A DNA stretch of 64,000 nucleotides. It comes from Epiperipatus broadwayi (lineage: Eukaryota; Onychophora; Udeonychophora; Euonychophora; Peripatidae). The stretch is from assembly GCA_028023455.1 (NCBI GenBank), contig JAQFVV010006454.1, positions 911,001 to 975,000 on the forward strand, in the 5' to 3' direction. Below the pieces are notes generated by a model. That model did not search any database. It saw only the letters and a list, made by a program, of their open reading frames with translations, and was not told the DNA's origin. Every line of letters begins with the position of its first letter. Position 1 is the stretch's first letter. Positions 42,435-56,969 of this stretch are shown one piece after another. A program made the position numbers and the translations under genes.

Positions 42435-42862
42435 CTGTTTTATTCTCCTTTATATTAATTATATATTGTACCAAAGTACATTGATATTAAAGTAATTGTA
42501 TGAGTCCCATGTTTTAAAAATATAAAAATTTAATATTAAGAGAATAAAATGTAAAAACTAAAGAGCAGGGGGAAGAGGGAATTTGTATTAAATAAAATAA
42601 ACTGTAAACGCTGTTTAAAGTAATAAGATTTTTTTTTTGTTTAAAAGAAAAAAAAAAGTCTTGTAATAAATAAATGATTTAATATTCTTTAAATGAATTT
42701 TTAATAAAATAATAAAGAGATTTCATTTTATCTTATAATAAAATAAATAAATATATGTGCGTGTGTGTATGTAATTTTTAATAAAAAGTAGACGCAGAAG
42801 CTGATTTTATTACATGAGATGAATGCTGCTGCTAAATAAAGTTTTCCATTGTTTAAAAACAG

Positions 42863-43192
42863 TATAAATAGCTCAACATTTTATCATTCTTGGTCTGACT
42901 TTCTCATTTTAATAAAATATTTCTTGAAGTAATATTTCCAAAAAATGTTGCATTGTTAAAACCAACGTATTTGCAGTTGACCAAAAGCTGCTCTCTACGC
43001 ATCTAAGATCTGCGATTAGTTCGGAAAGTAATCATGTTGAAATAGACTAAATGGACAGCGGAGTGTGGGAACACCAAACTAGCCACGAAAATCATACCAA
43101 GTCACAGAATTTATGGAGGAATCATTTTACCAGTCATCGATGAGTTAAGAAATAATTCCATTATGCTGTTTCTGTCATATTTTAAAATCTAG
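42863..43192 (+). promoter_or_regulatory. Possible TATA promoter and short non-coding exon
   Basis: CAGTATAAATAGC holds a good TATA box at 42,863-42,870. Initiator-like TCATTCT follows at 42,884 and TCTGACT about 30 bp downstream. The next 300 bp include an island (42,960-43,150) much less AT-rich than its surroundings, ending near AAATCTAG|GTAATT, a donor-like site at about 43,192. No frame of useful length is open. In DNA this AT-rich, TATA words are frequent, so the call depends mainly on the coincidence with the island. Confidence 0.22.
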
Positions 43193-44282
43193 GTAATTAT
43201 TTGACTTTGATATCTAAACATTCCCGATTTCCTTTAAAAATAAAGATAGACTTTATTAAAAGAACTTTGAACTTTTTGAATTAAACTTAAAAAAAGAATA
43301 AACTTTAAACTTTAAAAAATTAATATTTGCAATAATAAAATAAGTAAAAGCAGCTTCTATTAAATAATATTTTTGAAACAATGGCATGCACGAATGTGTG
43401 ATTTGATTTTTTTTAAACTTAAAAAAAAAAGATAAAATAAAATATGATGTAACATGTATAATTTATTTGCTAAAGTAATATATTAAAATGTTTATTTTAA
43501 TCTTTAAAAAAAAAGTGTGTGTGTCTCATTATAAGATAAAATGATTAATTTATTTTAAAATAATATAAAAAACACTTAAATTATTTTTTTAAAACATTTA
43601 TGTTTATTTCTGATATGTGTGGGTAAGTATAAATATTTATTTTCTTAATAAGAGTAGGAGGGAAAAACATCTAATCATTAATAATAGTATTTCAAAAAAG
43701 ATTCACTAAGTTAAATCTATAAACATTTAGTATTCAGTATAATGTTCTTATTATTAGTTTAAAGGATTGTAGTATTACTTTGAATGGTTCGGGGAAGATT
43801 ATTTTAGTTTTTTAAAAAAAATAGTAGTAGCTTAGTGGGTGATTGGAACCGGTTGGCTAGCAGGGATTTTCAGGTACCGTATTATGCTGATCAGATTGGC
43901 ATGCTAATTCTAATGTAATTAGCTGGTGCCTAAGGGATTTTCTTTCTACTTTAAAAAATAAAAATAAAGTGTTTATTTGATTGGTGTATATTTGGTAGTC
44001 GAGTGTTGAATGTTATTGATAGTTCACTATTGATGATAGTTGACACTTTACCTGAAAACCAACCACTTTCTGAAAGGGAAATGTAGGAGTACAAAATATC
44101 ATAAAATATTAGTTAATATTTTATTTGTCGATGCTTGGTGTTTGTTGTTTTCCATAAGTGATAGTAGTAAATTTTAAATTGTAAGTTTTATATTGTTAAA
44201 AGTAATGAAGGTAGGAAGTGTTGAATAGAAGTAGTAGTTAGTCTTTTTTTTTTTAATTGTTGTTTGGATGAGGATGGTTCAA
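43193..44282. other. Unassigned AT-rich DNA
   Basis: A GC-richer patch at 43,837-43,930 has a weak tRNA A-box-like word but no partner box. Nothing else is seen. Confidence 0.45.
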
Positions 44283-44291
44283 TATATATAT

Positions 44292-44326
<35 letters not shown>

Positions 44327-44327
44327 C
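44283..44327. repeat. (TA)n microsatellite
   Basis: Two (TA)n blocks separated by a single phase slip. Confidence 0.95.
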
Positions 44328-46305
44328 TTTATTTTTTTATATTTCTATTTTTTCATATATTTTAATAATATAGCTTAAAAAAATAATAATATATATAGAG
44401 AGAAACTTGTAACTAAAATTCATAAATAAATGAACACAGTTTCCTCAGTTTATTTTTAAATCTATATTAGAGGTTGTATTTAAGTAAACTAAACCATCTA
44501 TTTTAAAATTAAGTAATAATGATACTAGATGATAGTGATTTATCGAATCCAGTCTACATTCTAATTATTGTTTATTTTCTGAAAAACATTGGATTTGTAT
44601 AACTAAGTTTGTTTGTTTTTTTTCATATTAATCACACCAATAAACTATAATTCTTGCTTAATATGATTTCAAACTCAAGCACTATTATGATCAAAATTAA
44701 ATCTTGATGTTTTAAATAATAACTATAAGAACTTAAATAAATGTATTCTATGATTAATAAATTTAAAACTGCATATATAAAGTAAGTGCACTAATCAAGT
44801 GGGAGTTAAGCAAGATTTAATGCAACAATAGAATGAAAAATTCTGGAGTTCAGGGTTTTTGGATCATAACTACAATTTTTTATCTTTTTGTGATTAAACT
44901 TGTTATGAATTTCAAGAAATAATATTTCAGTTTAAATTTTTTGTGTGTGCAGAAGTAATAATAGGTATTAACAATAAAAGTATTTACAAATTACAATTTT
45001 TGTGTTTATTAGAACCTTTTATTCTTATGGTATTGTGATAATTTAATATACAATATCAAAATGAAAATTATTATAAACATCATTTTATAAAATTTTTTTA
45101 GATTTTCATCATTACTTTATATGCTTAATATTACAATAGAAAAATAAGATAATTCTTACATCTAAAAAAAATTCTAACTTATATGTTTTTTTAAACATTG
45201 TTTTATTATTATCATAGATTTTTAAGTTGTATTTGTTTGTTTTTTCTATTACAAATGAATTGTATTTAATGAGTCAACATTTAATCTATAAGACTGCTAA
45301 TGTGTTCCTAATTCACAACTGCTTCTCAATTATTAGCAATATTTGAAAGACATTTCATAATCTGCTATATTGGATAATTTAAGCAAAATTTTTCAAAAAC
45401 TGCTTTATAAAAAGAAGTTATCAAATTAAATACATATTTTAAAATTGAATAATGAAATAAAATTAATGTTTCACCTGATAAAATCAATTTTCTTATTATC
45501 CTGGTACCAATTTTTGTAATAATGACATTTGATTTTAGTACAAACATTTTTAGTATTAAAACTTAATAAAGTGGACTTGGTTTGTTAGAAATATAAAATT
45601 ATAAATAAAAAACGTCCTAATAAAACATATCTGAATTCTACAAATAAAGAAAAAATAATAATAAAAATAATGCATAATGATGGCAATGAATTATTTTCTG
45701 ACTGGACAATGTAAAAGAAAGTCATCTTAACTGGTGAAAAATGAAAATTAATGAAATCATTTCTTGACATTGTTTTTAAAACTTAAGTACGTAAATGTAA
45801 GCCATCATAAATCTATCAATTATTGTTCTAACATTTAAAATTGCATATATATTTTTTTAAATATTACAAGTGTGAAAGAGCAACATCAAAAATCCATTAA
45901 CAATCTCACAGTTTTCTGTTTATCATTATAAGTAAATTTGTGAATTTATATAAATAATTATAAAAATTAAGTAATCTATAAAAAGAAGGCAAATTTTTGC
46001 TAATTTCTAATAACAAAAAATTGAGTGTACAATTATCTTCACAACTATTTTAACAATTAGCATTCTCGTACCTAAGTTTTAACTTTGATGTTCTATTTTG
46101 ACTGTAGACTACTTTAGACTTCTTCCCTCTCCAAAAATTTCTAACTAACAAATTAATATGGTTTCTGCCATCAAAATGAATGCAGAACCAGCAAAATGAT
46201 ATTACAGATAGCTACAGGAATATCGAAGAAATTTGGAAGTGTATCAACACTCCAAAAAATTTTCAAAGTATTTGTAATTATTAGTAACGTTGTTAAACGT
46301 TGCAG
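44328..46305. other. Unassigned AT-rich DNA
   Basis: No supported feature. Open frames here are short and low in complexity. Confidence 0.5.
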
Positions 46306-46361
46306 CTACTATATATATATATAAACAAAATATCTACTATATATATATATAAACAAAATAT
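46306..46361. repeat. 28-bp tandem duplication containing (TA)n
   Basis: Two units of CTACTATATATATATATAAA followed by CAAAATAT. Confidence 0.9.
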
Positions 46362-48741
46362 CTCTATATGATCTTCAGAGAATTATAATAGATAAAATGT
46401 TTTTAAATATCAATTGAATAAAGTTAAAAATTTTAAATTGGATAAAACTTTCATAAAGTTAGTTGTAAGTTATAAATACTTTTAGAAAAGGATTTAAAAT
46501 GTTCAATACAAAACAAATTGTAATGGCGATTATATAAGGTATTACATTAAATAGGCATCCAATTAATATTTGTACTTTAATACTTTAATAGAAAGTTATT
46601 TTGAAAAATGATTTTGTTTTTATAATTTTAGTAAAAATAATTTTAAAACAGTCATAATTTAAAATTTCGCGATTTATTTCTAACTTTAATTCATTCTCTG
46701 AATTTAGCCTGGAACACTTTAACGTTTTAAATTTTAGTTTCAAAACAATTTTACTAATTAAGATAATCTTATTAATATTTTAATAAATAAATTTTTAGCA
46801 AAGAAGAATTAGTTTTAAATTTTATTTTTTTTGTAAGTAGATAATATTTAAATTGTCATTTTATTTAAATATATATATTTATTTACACTTCTAGACAAAT
46901 AGGATGTAATTTATATGTGGGAGGCTGCATGCATATACTGTGTATCTAATGTATAATCTATAAAAGCCTTTTATAAAAGTTTTAAAATAAAGAAAGTTTG
47001 AAACGTTTTGTAAACAGCTGAACAACTTTTTAATTATTTTTAATAAATGAAAAACACTATCCACTATCATTTATTAACTAAAATACTATAAAATTAATAT
47101 TTTATAGATAAAAAACTGCAATATAAAAAAGGCAAAGAACTTTTATCCTTTAGAGAAAAACGAAAAAATGTAAACCCCATAAGATCTGCAAGGGAGAAGG
47201 AGTGGTTTTTTCATTCGCCGTCGTTGGATAGCTCGCTATAAAAATAAATCCTAAGACTTTGTTCTAATTTCTAATCACATTTCCATATCTATGTGTAATC
47301 AACGAAATAGATATAGCTTTTATTTTACAACTATAATAAACAGTTAAACAGAACAAAATCCAATTTCGAGACTGTTCTTCAACTAGAATTGGATGTAAAT
47401 TATTAAGAAACGATATTTAGTTTACGACTCTTAAAAATTGCAATATATATATATTTAAAAAAATCTGAAGGATAAAAAATACATAAATTAACTTTGTTAC
47501 TATATTTTTATTATTTTTTAATAATTAAATGTTTTCCCACAATTTCTGTAAATCATATCTTTAAATAAAGACAGTTATTTTTTACCAAATTAAATTGTAC
47601 ATATATATATATTATAACAGGATCTGGATAATCCCATTAATATCCTAGGACTTGTATACTGGAGTTAATGGATAACAGAAACGACCATTCTGAATACATT
47701 TATACTAAAAATCCTAGTTAATTAAAAGATTCAAACTCGATCTCTGTCAAGTTTATTGATTCTTAATATTAATACCAGCCATATTTTCTGACCATTATTC
47801 ACATAAAATAGCTTGAGTCAAAAAAGGGTCCATCTCTGATCTCTATAGACATTTATAATAAGTCTGTCATATTGTAAACTAGAATAACACCTTTATAATG
47901 AGGAACAACTATACGGCAGTTTCACATCTCATCCTTTTTTCTTTGATATTAAACTTCCTTTCATGGTTAAGAGTACAGCAATATTTCACAAGATAATCAG
48001 TTTTGTTAATATCGTGACACTCAATCATCACTTATTTTTAATCAAAAAATAATAATTAATATCTTTGTCCGCGTTGCAATTATACAGATAGTGGTGCAAA
48101 AACGTCATGGAATAAATGTTAAAGGTTACATGTAAGAATTAATAAACCAAATTTATTTTACTATATATAATTGAATTATTCTTAAACATTTAAGTAATAT
48201 TTAAACAATGTAATAGTTTCAATCCTTGGTATAATAAAATAAATAAATAATAAAAAAAATAAAAATACATTAAAATAGAAATATAAAAAAAATTCTGATT
48301 GATACATGTTTGAGAAATACAGAAGAAAAAAACATTAATATTTACAAAATATACAATCATTGGATTTTAGTAGATTTTAATATTTTATATTTATTTTAGG
48401 TATAATATTTTATTTTAGGTCTACTAATAAAAAAGGAGTATCAAAGTTTTGCATATTCCTTAATTATTTTGTGATCATCCTGTGTTCTTAGTGGTTTTTA
48501 CTTTGAGTTTATACATTTGGAGACTTCGTTTCATATGGCTTTATACTTATTAAAATTGTTCAGATATTTGGTTTTCTGGTTAACTTCAATTTGCGATGAT
48601 ATTAGAAATGTATAGTTATGACAATCTCTTAATTTAATGTAACTTCAAACAGAAATTAGTCAGTTGTAGTTAAATTTTGATTCATACTGTTTTCCTGAAA
48701 GCTCGTGATGATGATGTTCTAGTTGTATTTTTATATTGGAC
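46362..48741. other. Unassigned AT-rich DNA
   Basis: No identifiable gene, RNA or element. Confidence 0.5.
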
Positions 48742-48883
48742 TATGCTCATTTGGTTAGAGCATTACCTTAAAATTAAATAATCAAGAATCTAAGAGCCCA
48801 AGTTTAAATCTCATGCTAGTACTGTCACTGGTTAGGCCAGCAACCCCTCAAGAAGAGAGGAGAATAATAGCTCTCAAAACATT
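48742..48883 (+). mobile_element. tRNA-like SINE (SINE3), unrelated to SINE1/2
   Basis: TGCTCATTTGGTTAGAGCA at about 48,744-48,762 matches the D-arm region of a tRNA, including an A-box-like TGGTTAGAGCA. About 45 bp later AGTTTAAATCTCA (48,801) resembles a B box. A non-tRNA body (CTGGTTAGGCCAGCAACCCC onward) follows and runs into the 42-bp repeats. The head differs from SINE1 and SINE2, so this is a second SINE type or a fused tRNA relic. Confidence 0.5.
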
Positions 48884-49051
48884 GTGCATATATTAACCTG
48901 CTTGCTGTGATATTACTAATAGTTAGAGCATACATTAACCTGTTTGCTGTGATATTACTAACAGTTGGTGCATATACTAACTAGTTTGATGTGATATTAC
49001 TAACAGTTGGTGCATATACTAACCTGTTTGTTATGATATTACTAATAGTTG
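48884..49051. repeat. Four tandem 42-bp units at the end of SINE3
   Basis: Units start at 48,884, 48,926, 48,968 and 49,010. Each reads about GTGCATATACTAACCTGTTT then GTGATATTACTAAYAGTTG. They differ by a few bases, so the array is older than the exact duplications elsewhere in the window. Confidence 0.88.
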
Positions 49052-49989
49052 AATGTATTTGGAAAATTTAAATAAAAAATTAAATATTTCTGAAGACATT
49101 CAACACACATATTAGGTGATGGAAATAGTCCAATATTAAAATACAACTTGATTCATACTGTTTGGAAGATTTAATGGCTAAAACTAGATTAATATTAGAT
49201 AGTTTCAATGTCATCTGCTCAGAGATTGAACTTTAGTCTTTCATGTATTGTTCTTTATGTTTTACTACATATCTTTAATCTTATTCTTTCAACAGATTAG
49301 CTTTTGATAAATGGATGTTGAAAATAACAATAAATATCTTTTAAAAATTTCAAGCTTGCTTTCAGATTTTTGTTACATTTAAGGATAGATTTAGGGCATT
49401 CTCTTATTACTTGTTTGCTACATCATGAAATCTCAAAAAAACATACTCTAGAGGTTTAGCCTGATATGATAAAGATATTTACATAAGTGACTATATTTAT
49501 CATCTTTATGAAATGTTAATATTTGTTGTCAGATAAATTATCAGCACTACATCTTTATGTTTCAGTTTTTTCCAACATCATATCTGCATGCTGGTTTCTT
49601 CAGACTTCACTTGTGTTTAGAGAGAAAATGAAAAAGGCAAGTTTCAAGACCTTATACAAAATATTTTTAATTTTATGCCTTTTTTCATCACTGATTTTTG
49701 AAAGTGTTATGTCCTGAAGATATTAAATTAAAACTAGTCAAGACAGTTATCAATAATTTGAAATAAACTTAACACAAATTTAGTAACAAAAACCATTTAT
49801 TTAACAATAATAAAGATTAAAAAGTAATAAATAAATCAGAATTCAATAAGAAATAAATATAGTCTCTGTTATTTATTCTTTAATTGGATATTAAGCTTCT
49901 CACATATTCAGAAAAATATTATATCAACATTACATGTTTCAATTACAAAGTGTTTTAACACATACATGTGTGTTATTGTTTGTATATAT
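49052..49989. other. Unassigned AT-rich DNA
   Basis: No feature supported. The open frame at 49,523-49,717 has no recognisable motif. Confidence 0.45.
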
Positions 49990-52615
49990 TTTCCAAAGTA
50001 ATTAACTCTTCAGGCAATTCAATTTTCCCCATTTAATTAACAATACTATTATTTTTGTAAGTGGATCATTTTCAGCATTGCCTTTTGAGCTTGCCTAGCA
50101 CACACAATTTTCAGATACTAATTTAGCCAATGCATTGCCATTATCTTCTTATTGACACCTTGATATTCGCTTTTAATTTTAGTTTGGGAAGGGGGGGTAT
50201 GTCCGATCTATTGTATATTCGGTAATCATACTTTTCACTATCTTATATTCATTCCAATAAAAAAACATGCCAATTATTACTAGCTTAATATGTATGCACT
50301 TGTTATGTGTTGTCTAGGTTTCATAGACTTAGACCAAGCATCAAATTTTTTAGATGGCAATTTAGCAATTATCTAACAACTATTGCCTTTTTTCACTCTC
50401 TGTATTATTTTATTACTTAGATTTGGCCACCCATTTTTGCACAATTGCAGAGTGGTCTTGATGAAGTGGAATAAGTATGTTATTTTGGTTTTCTGGTGGA
50501 ATCAATACCCAAAGAGTCATTAGCACACAATTGTTGCAAGATAAGAAACTATATCATATGTTCCAATGGGTGTTACAACTTCCATTAGACATGAGGTTTT
50601 TGGTCAGTTACATTTTATCCATTTTATTAACTGGATATAACATTGATTTTGTTTAGTTTACGTAGTAATTATTGAACTATTAAGTGAAATAGTGTTCATT
50701 GTATTTATATAACTTATTTTTCTAATGCCATAATTTCTTTCTTTAACATCGTTTTGATCGGATAAATCATCTGCATGTTCAATTTGCTTTCCTGCTGTAT
50801 AAACTATCCCATAATTATATCCTGATATTATATTTGTCCAGCACAGCATGGACTGACTTAAGTATTTATGGATTTTTTTTCAATTCCAAACTTTCCTTTA
50901 AGTGGATGATGATCTGTGCAGATTTGAAATTTTCATCCATAAATATATTGATGAAATTTGTCTATGATAAAAGTAATTACTAACACTCTTTTTTCCACCT
51001 TCTCATAATTTTTTTTTAGTTGCTGATAATATTCTCAAGTTGTAGACTATAGGGCATTCACCTCTGTAACATAGTTGAAAAATTATGCCTCAAACACCAT
51101 ATTCTGATGCATCTGTAGTAGTAATAATAATAATAACATCCAAATAACTGTGGTAGTATCAAGAGTTCATCTTTGGATTTTCAGAAAGCTAAATCCAGTT
51201 CACTAGACCATTTCCAACACTGTTTATTTTTGAATAATTAATACAATTATGATAAAAAATGAGGCTTTCACTTTCAGGAAGCTCTCACAAAAGTTTGGTA
51301 GTTCTAAAAAATCCTGTATATTTTTATGTTTCCTGGACTCGCAGAGTTTTTTATTCTCTTCACTTTGTCTAGATTTGGATACTTAATTTTTATTTATAAT
51401 ATGTCCAAAAAACATTATCTCTTGAGTAGACCTCATATGTTTCAAAGTATTTATCTTTGCTTCTGCTTTATTTAATTTTGAGCAAACTTCTATTATACCC
51501 CATTGTATCTGCAATTGTGATTCTTACAATGACCTAAATATCATCTAAATATTAAATAATATCATTCAATGCATAAAAAATATCTATTTTTATCTGGAAA
51601 ATATTTAGTGCTACCATAATTCCATATTATTTTATTGCACTTGCAAAGTCCCTTATAATTCCACCATTTTTGGTCAAAGAAATTTGATGAAATGGAGCTT
51701 TGAAGTCTCTTTGTAAAGTAGAAAGCTTCTTGTAATAAAGCCAATACTTCACATAATCTAGGGATGGGGTTAGAACCTTTATTATCAAATTTAATCAATG
51801 CACCAAAGTAGTTTCCTCATAGTCTAAGATTTTCATCTGGTATTATAATAATAATTACAAGCATAACCTAGGATAAAACTTCTACTGGTGTCAGTATTTT
51901 CTTTTGCACCATCTTATTGATAGTTTTCTCACTTTTTTCTTCAGGTCAAATAAAACTTTGTATGGTTTACAGATAATGAATTGCACTTCATTTATCAATT
52001 CAATGTTGATCAGTAGTTTCTAGCACCACTTGTCAAAACATAAACAATCTAGGTATATTTTTCCCATTTCTGTTCTCAGTGAACTCTCTTTATGATCTTT
52101 ATATGGATTCTTAAAGGACCAAACCAGTGTTTTCAATGTAACAGATTAAAATCTTTATTAACAATGTATAATAGAAAAATTTAACTTTAAATTTAGTTTA
52201 TAGATACTGTTATTTTACTATGCATATCAGTTTTATTGCTGTTAACATCAGATGCAATAATATCTATGTTTTTTTCTTATAATACCTTTTGCTGATTATT
52301 ATCCAAGCTTTATAATATCAATGATAGACCTGCTCTGCTATTCATCTTCATTGTTCCTTTTTAGTCACAAATGTTTCCATTAAATAGTATGTTGTCCTTG
52401 TTTGCACTGTTAAACTTCTTTATGATAACTTTACTATTCACTTCCCCCCTCTCCCAAATTTGTAGTCTGGTAAACTTTTAATATTGGAATTTTTACTATG
52501 ACAGACACACATTAAATGTATGTTTTTATACAAATTTCACATGTTTTATCTTTATATTTGCAGTTTTTTTTGTAAATAATCTGGTTTACCACAACACCAG
52601 CATGTTGCAGTATAT
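49990..52615 (-). pseudogene. Ty3/gypsy retrotransposon gag-pol relic, heavily decayed
   Basis: On the minus strand, in the correct order but with many stops and shifts, I can follow several landmarks. They are a gag zinc knuckle remnant CWCCGKPDYLQ (about 52,600), KMVQKKILTPVE and PDENLRLCGNYFGALIKF with NPIPRL (RT N-terminal part, about 51,930-51,770), YLDD (about 51,550) and a FFGHIINK-like segment (about 51,400). TTDASEYGV (RNase H start, about 51,115), KFHQYIYG- and TDHHPLKG-like stretches, and SGYNYGIVYTAGKQIEHADDLS (about 50,830-50,760) follow. The last is an integrase N-terminal zinc-finger remnant IPLHQDHSAIV at about 50,470. The role would be self-copying through reverse transcription and integration. 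No LTRs are evident and the 49,990-50,230 end is uncertain. Confidence 0.72.
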
Positions 52616-52654
52616 TTTTCTCTACTGTGATCTGGTATATTTATAGTTGATTTC

Positions 52655-53270
52655 TATACATTTATTGTTATTAAAAAAAGTCCAAAATACAAAACAAAAT
52701 TGCAAAGATAACAATAAATTTAAATATGAAATGTAAACATAAAAATATAAATAATAACATAGATTCTCTATTAATAAAATTTGGATATCAATACTATATA
52801 TTTCGAATCAACAAGCAAATTTCATAACGAACATTCATAACACTAGATGTGGTATTTCATTTTATGCACCTCTTACATTAAATAAATTAATAAAAAACTC
52901 TAAAGATAAAACCTGATTTACAAATAAAAATTGTATCATTTATAAATGGATATGTAGGTGTGGTAGCAGATATATAAAGGAATCAAGATGTACATTGGAG
53001 AAAAAAAACCTTTGTTGTTATTAAAAAGAGTTCAAAATACAAAACAAAATTGTAAAGATATAATAATAATGTATCAACTTACATTTTTATGACCATAATA
53101 AATCATGCATATATGGTTTTAATTTCAATTATAATAATGTAAAAATATTGCAAGCTGAAAGAAATAACAATAAAATGACAAAAAAATAAGCTATGCTAAT
53201 ATATAAATATGGGCAAGATTTAATCAATAGGCTGTCAGGAAATGGGAAGGTTGACCTTTCAAAGAACTAG
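52655..53270 (+). pseudogene. GIY-YIG nuclease relic of a second retroelement
   Basis: The plus strand reads LNKLIKNSKDKT, then after a shift CIIYKWICRCGSRYIKES (GIY...YIG region, with YIK for YIG), then TLEKK. After a further stretch come FYDHNKSCIYGFNF, NNVKILQAERNNNK and GQDLINRLSG. This order (linker, CxC, YIG-E-T, basic-H, H-N, FNNVKIL, E, N-R) is that of GIY-YIG domains in Penelope-like and related elements. Frame breaks are numerous. A 55-bp segment (about 52,666-52,720) is repeated at about 53,013-53,068, so the relic is partly duplicated. It differs clearly from the GIY-YIG relic at 0.7-1.2 kb. Confidence 0.58.
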
Positions 53271-53394
53271 TTGACAAAGACTACAAGGTTAATCGAAAAC
53301 ACTCCTAATTATATTTTGTCTTTTTCAAAAATTTTTATTCACTAATATTTAATTATAAAATTATATATATTGCTGCAACAAAATATAGACATTG

Positions 53395-53640
53395 ATTTAT
53401 ATTATATATGCTTTCAGGAATAATTAATTTTTTGGACAATTCAATATTTGCTTTAGCTGACTTTACTATTACTTTTATAAATGGATCATTCTCTTTCAAA
53501 GTTTCTTTTTGTGCTTGATTAGCATACACACTTTTAATGCATTCATTTAGTGATTATGCTGCTATTAGCTTCTGTTATTGCTCAGTCATAATTTTAGATC
53601 AGGGATTTTATATGTCTGATCTATTTTATGTTAATAGATA
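53395..53640 (-). pseudogene. Fragment similar to the 49,990-50,230 end of the gypsy relic
   Basis: Same order of words as at 49,990-50,230: an AATTCAATATTT/AATTCAATTTTC pair, TGGATCATTCTCTTT/TGGATCATTTTCAGC, TGATTAGCATACACAC/TGCCTAGCACACACAA and a TTTAG before the T-rich end. On the minus strand both read an AQKA-then-ENDP-like stretch. It is probably a second, 5'-truncated fragment of the same or a related gypsy element. Confidence 0.4.
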
Positions 53641-55110
53641 GTTTACATAATAGACTACTTATTTTAGTTGTAAATTATTATTTTCATATGTAGATTGTTT
53701 TAAAATACTGTTAAATGAAGATAATTAATTCAGAAAACAATCTGCACATATTTCCAATAATTATGAAATAATATTTATTTATAATTTATATAATACAATA
53801 AATAGGAATGGTCCATCATGCATGAAAGATTAAAATTCTAATTGTTTTACTGCTTACCACTGCTTTTGACCACGTCAGTCATATTCATAACACAAAAACA
53901 GCTATGTGGGAAAAAGAACGTGTAGATTAATTGTACAAGTCTGTAAATATACATATAACATTTGTGTGATAATGTAATGCATGAGTCTTTTATTTATTGT
54001 GTGAATGTTGTTTGAAATACACCATTTCTCTTTGGATCTTCTATTTCAATCATTATGCTCAGTGCAAACAACTTTAATGTGAAGTGGATCAAAATTATGA
54101 CTCAACTCAATCCCATCCTCTAAAAATTCTGATTTTATGTTACAATATGCCTTAGCATATTTGTATATATACTTGTGCTGTGCTAGTCTAGTTGGTGTGG
54201 GACTCATCGTAATAAATTGTGTTGTAAGAAGATTAGTTGCAATTAATTTTGTAGATTATAACGTATTTTCTAACCCAACATCTGACTGACACATAAATTC
54301 TGACTTACCTGGTTTCATGAAATACATTGTTAATTACACTTTAGATATTTTCTAGTCCTATTAATAAAATTTGTTCAATTAATCAAATTTTAATGAAATA
54401 TCGAATATTTGGAAATGATTCAATACCTTTTTATTTATTTAATTAAATCAACCTGAATTTTCTGTTTCAATTCCATTTTATCTTAGAACTTTATTTTGTT
54501 TATAAAATTTATTTACTTCTAAATCTTTCTCTTCTTTTTTTCTATTTATTCTTTTCTCTATACATATATGTATTCTGGATAGCTTCACCACATAATATGT
54601 ATAAAAGATTATTTCCATATGCATTCGTCCTTTCTTCAAGGAAACCAAACTGATATTTTAGTTAAGAACTATCAGACACAGAAAAAAACCTATGATGTTT
54701 TTTTTTATCTTAGATCTAGAAAAAAAAGCCTGCAAATTAATCTAGTGCTGGATGTTATGTGTTTGTAATTAGTTGTTTCATGTTAGTTTCTGTGTGGTTC
54801 ATAATAACTGCAGCTATGAACACAATATATTACTAATTTAGTCTGATTGTTTTATTTAGCTCTTAAAAAGAAATCAAAGGACAAATTTAAAATTTAAATT
54901 ACCTCTTGTTGGTATGAAGCTCATAAAAAGTTGTTGTGGCAGAAGTCAATGAGATGTACCATATTCCATAAAGCTTGATCTCCAAAATCTGTACATTTTT
55001 TCCACTAAATCAAATTTCTCAAAAGAAAAAAATGTTATCATACTAATGTAAATATACTCATATACAAATCCAAACTGTTTTACATTTTATATTTGTTAAA
55101 ACTTTTCACC
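53641..55110. other. Unassigned AT-rich DNA
   Basis: No recognisable motif, repeat or RNA gene. Confidence 0.5.
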
Positions 55111-56809
<1,699 letters not shown>

Positions 56810-56969
56810 TGGTCGTTATTTGTTTTACAAATAATGCATCAGAGTTTTTGAAAATATTTTAAGTTATTTGACGAGAATAATAAAATAGGAATAAAGATAA
56901 CTATTAAAAAGATTTAATTAATTTCAATGAATTTTTTAAAAAGAAAACTATATAGAATGATAATCATGA

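Noticed and set aside
43837-43930. Possible SINE or tRNA from TAGCTTAGTGGGTGATTGG
   Set aside because: Only an A-box-like word is present. No B box, cloverleaf or second copy was found.
48884-49051. Evenly spaced 42-bp repeats as a possible CRISPR array
   Set aside because: The units are directly adjacent with no unique spacers and the window is eukaryotic.
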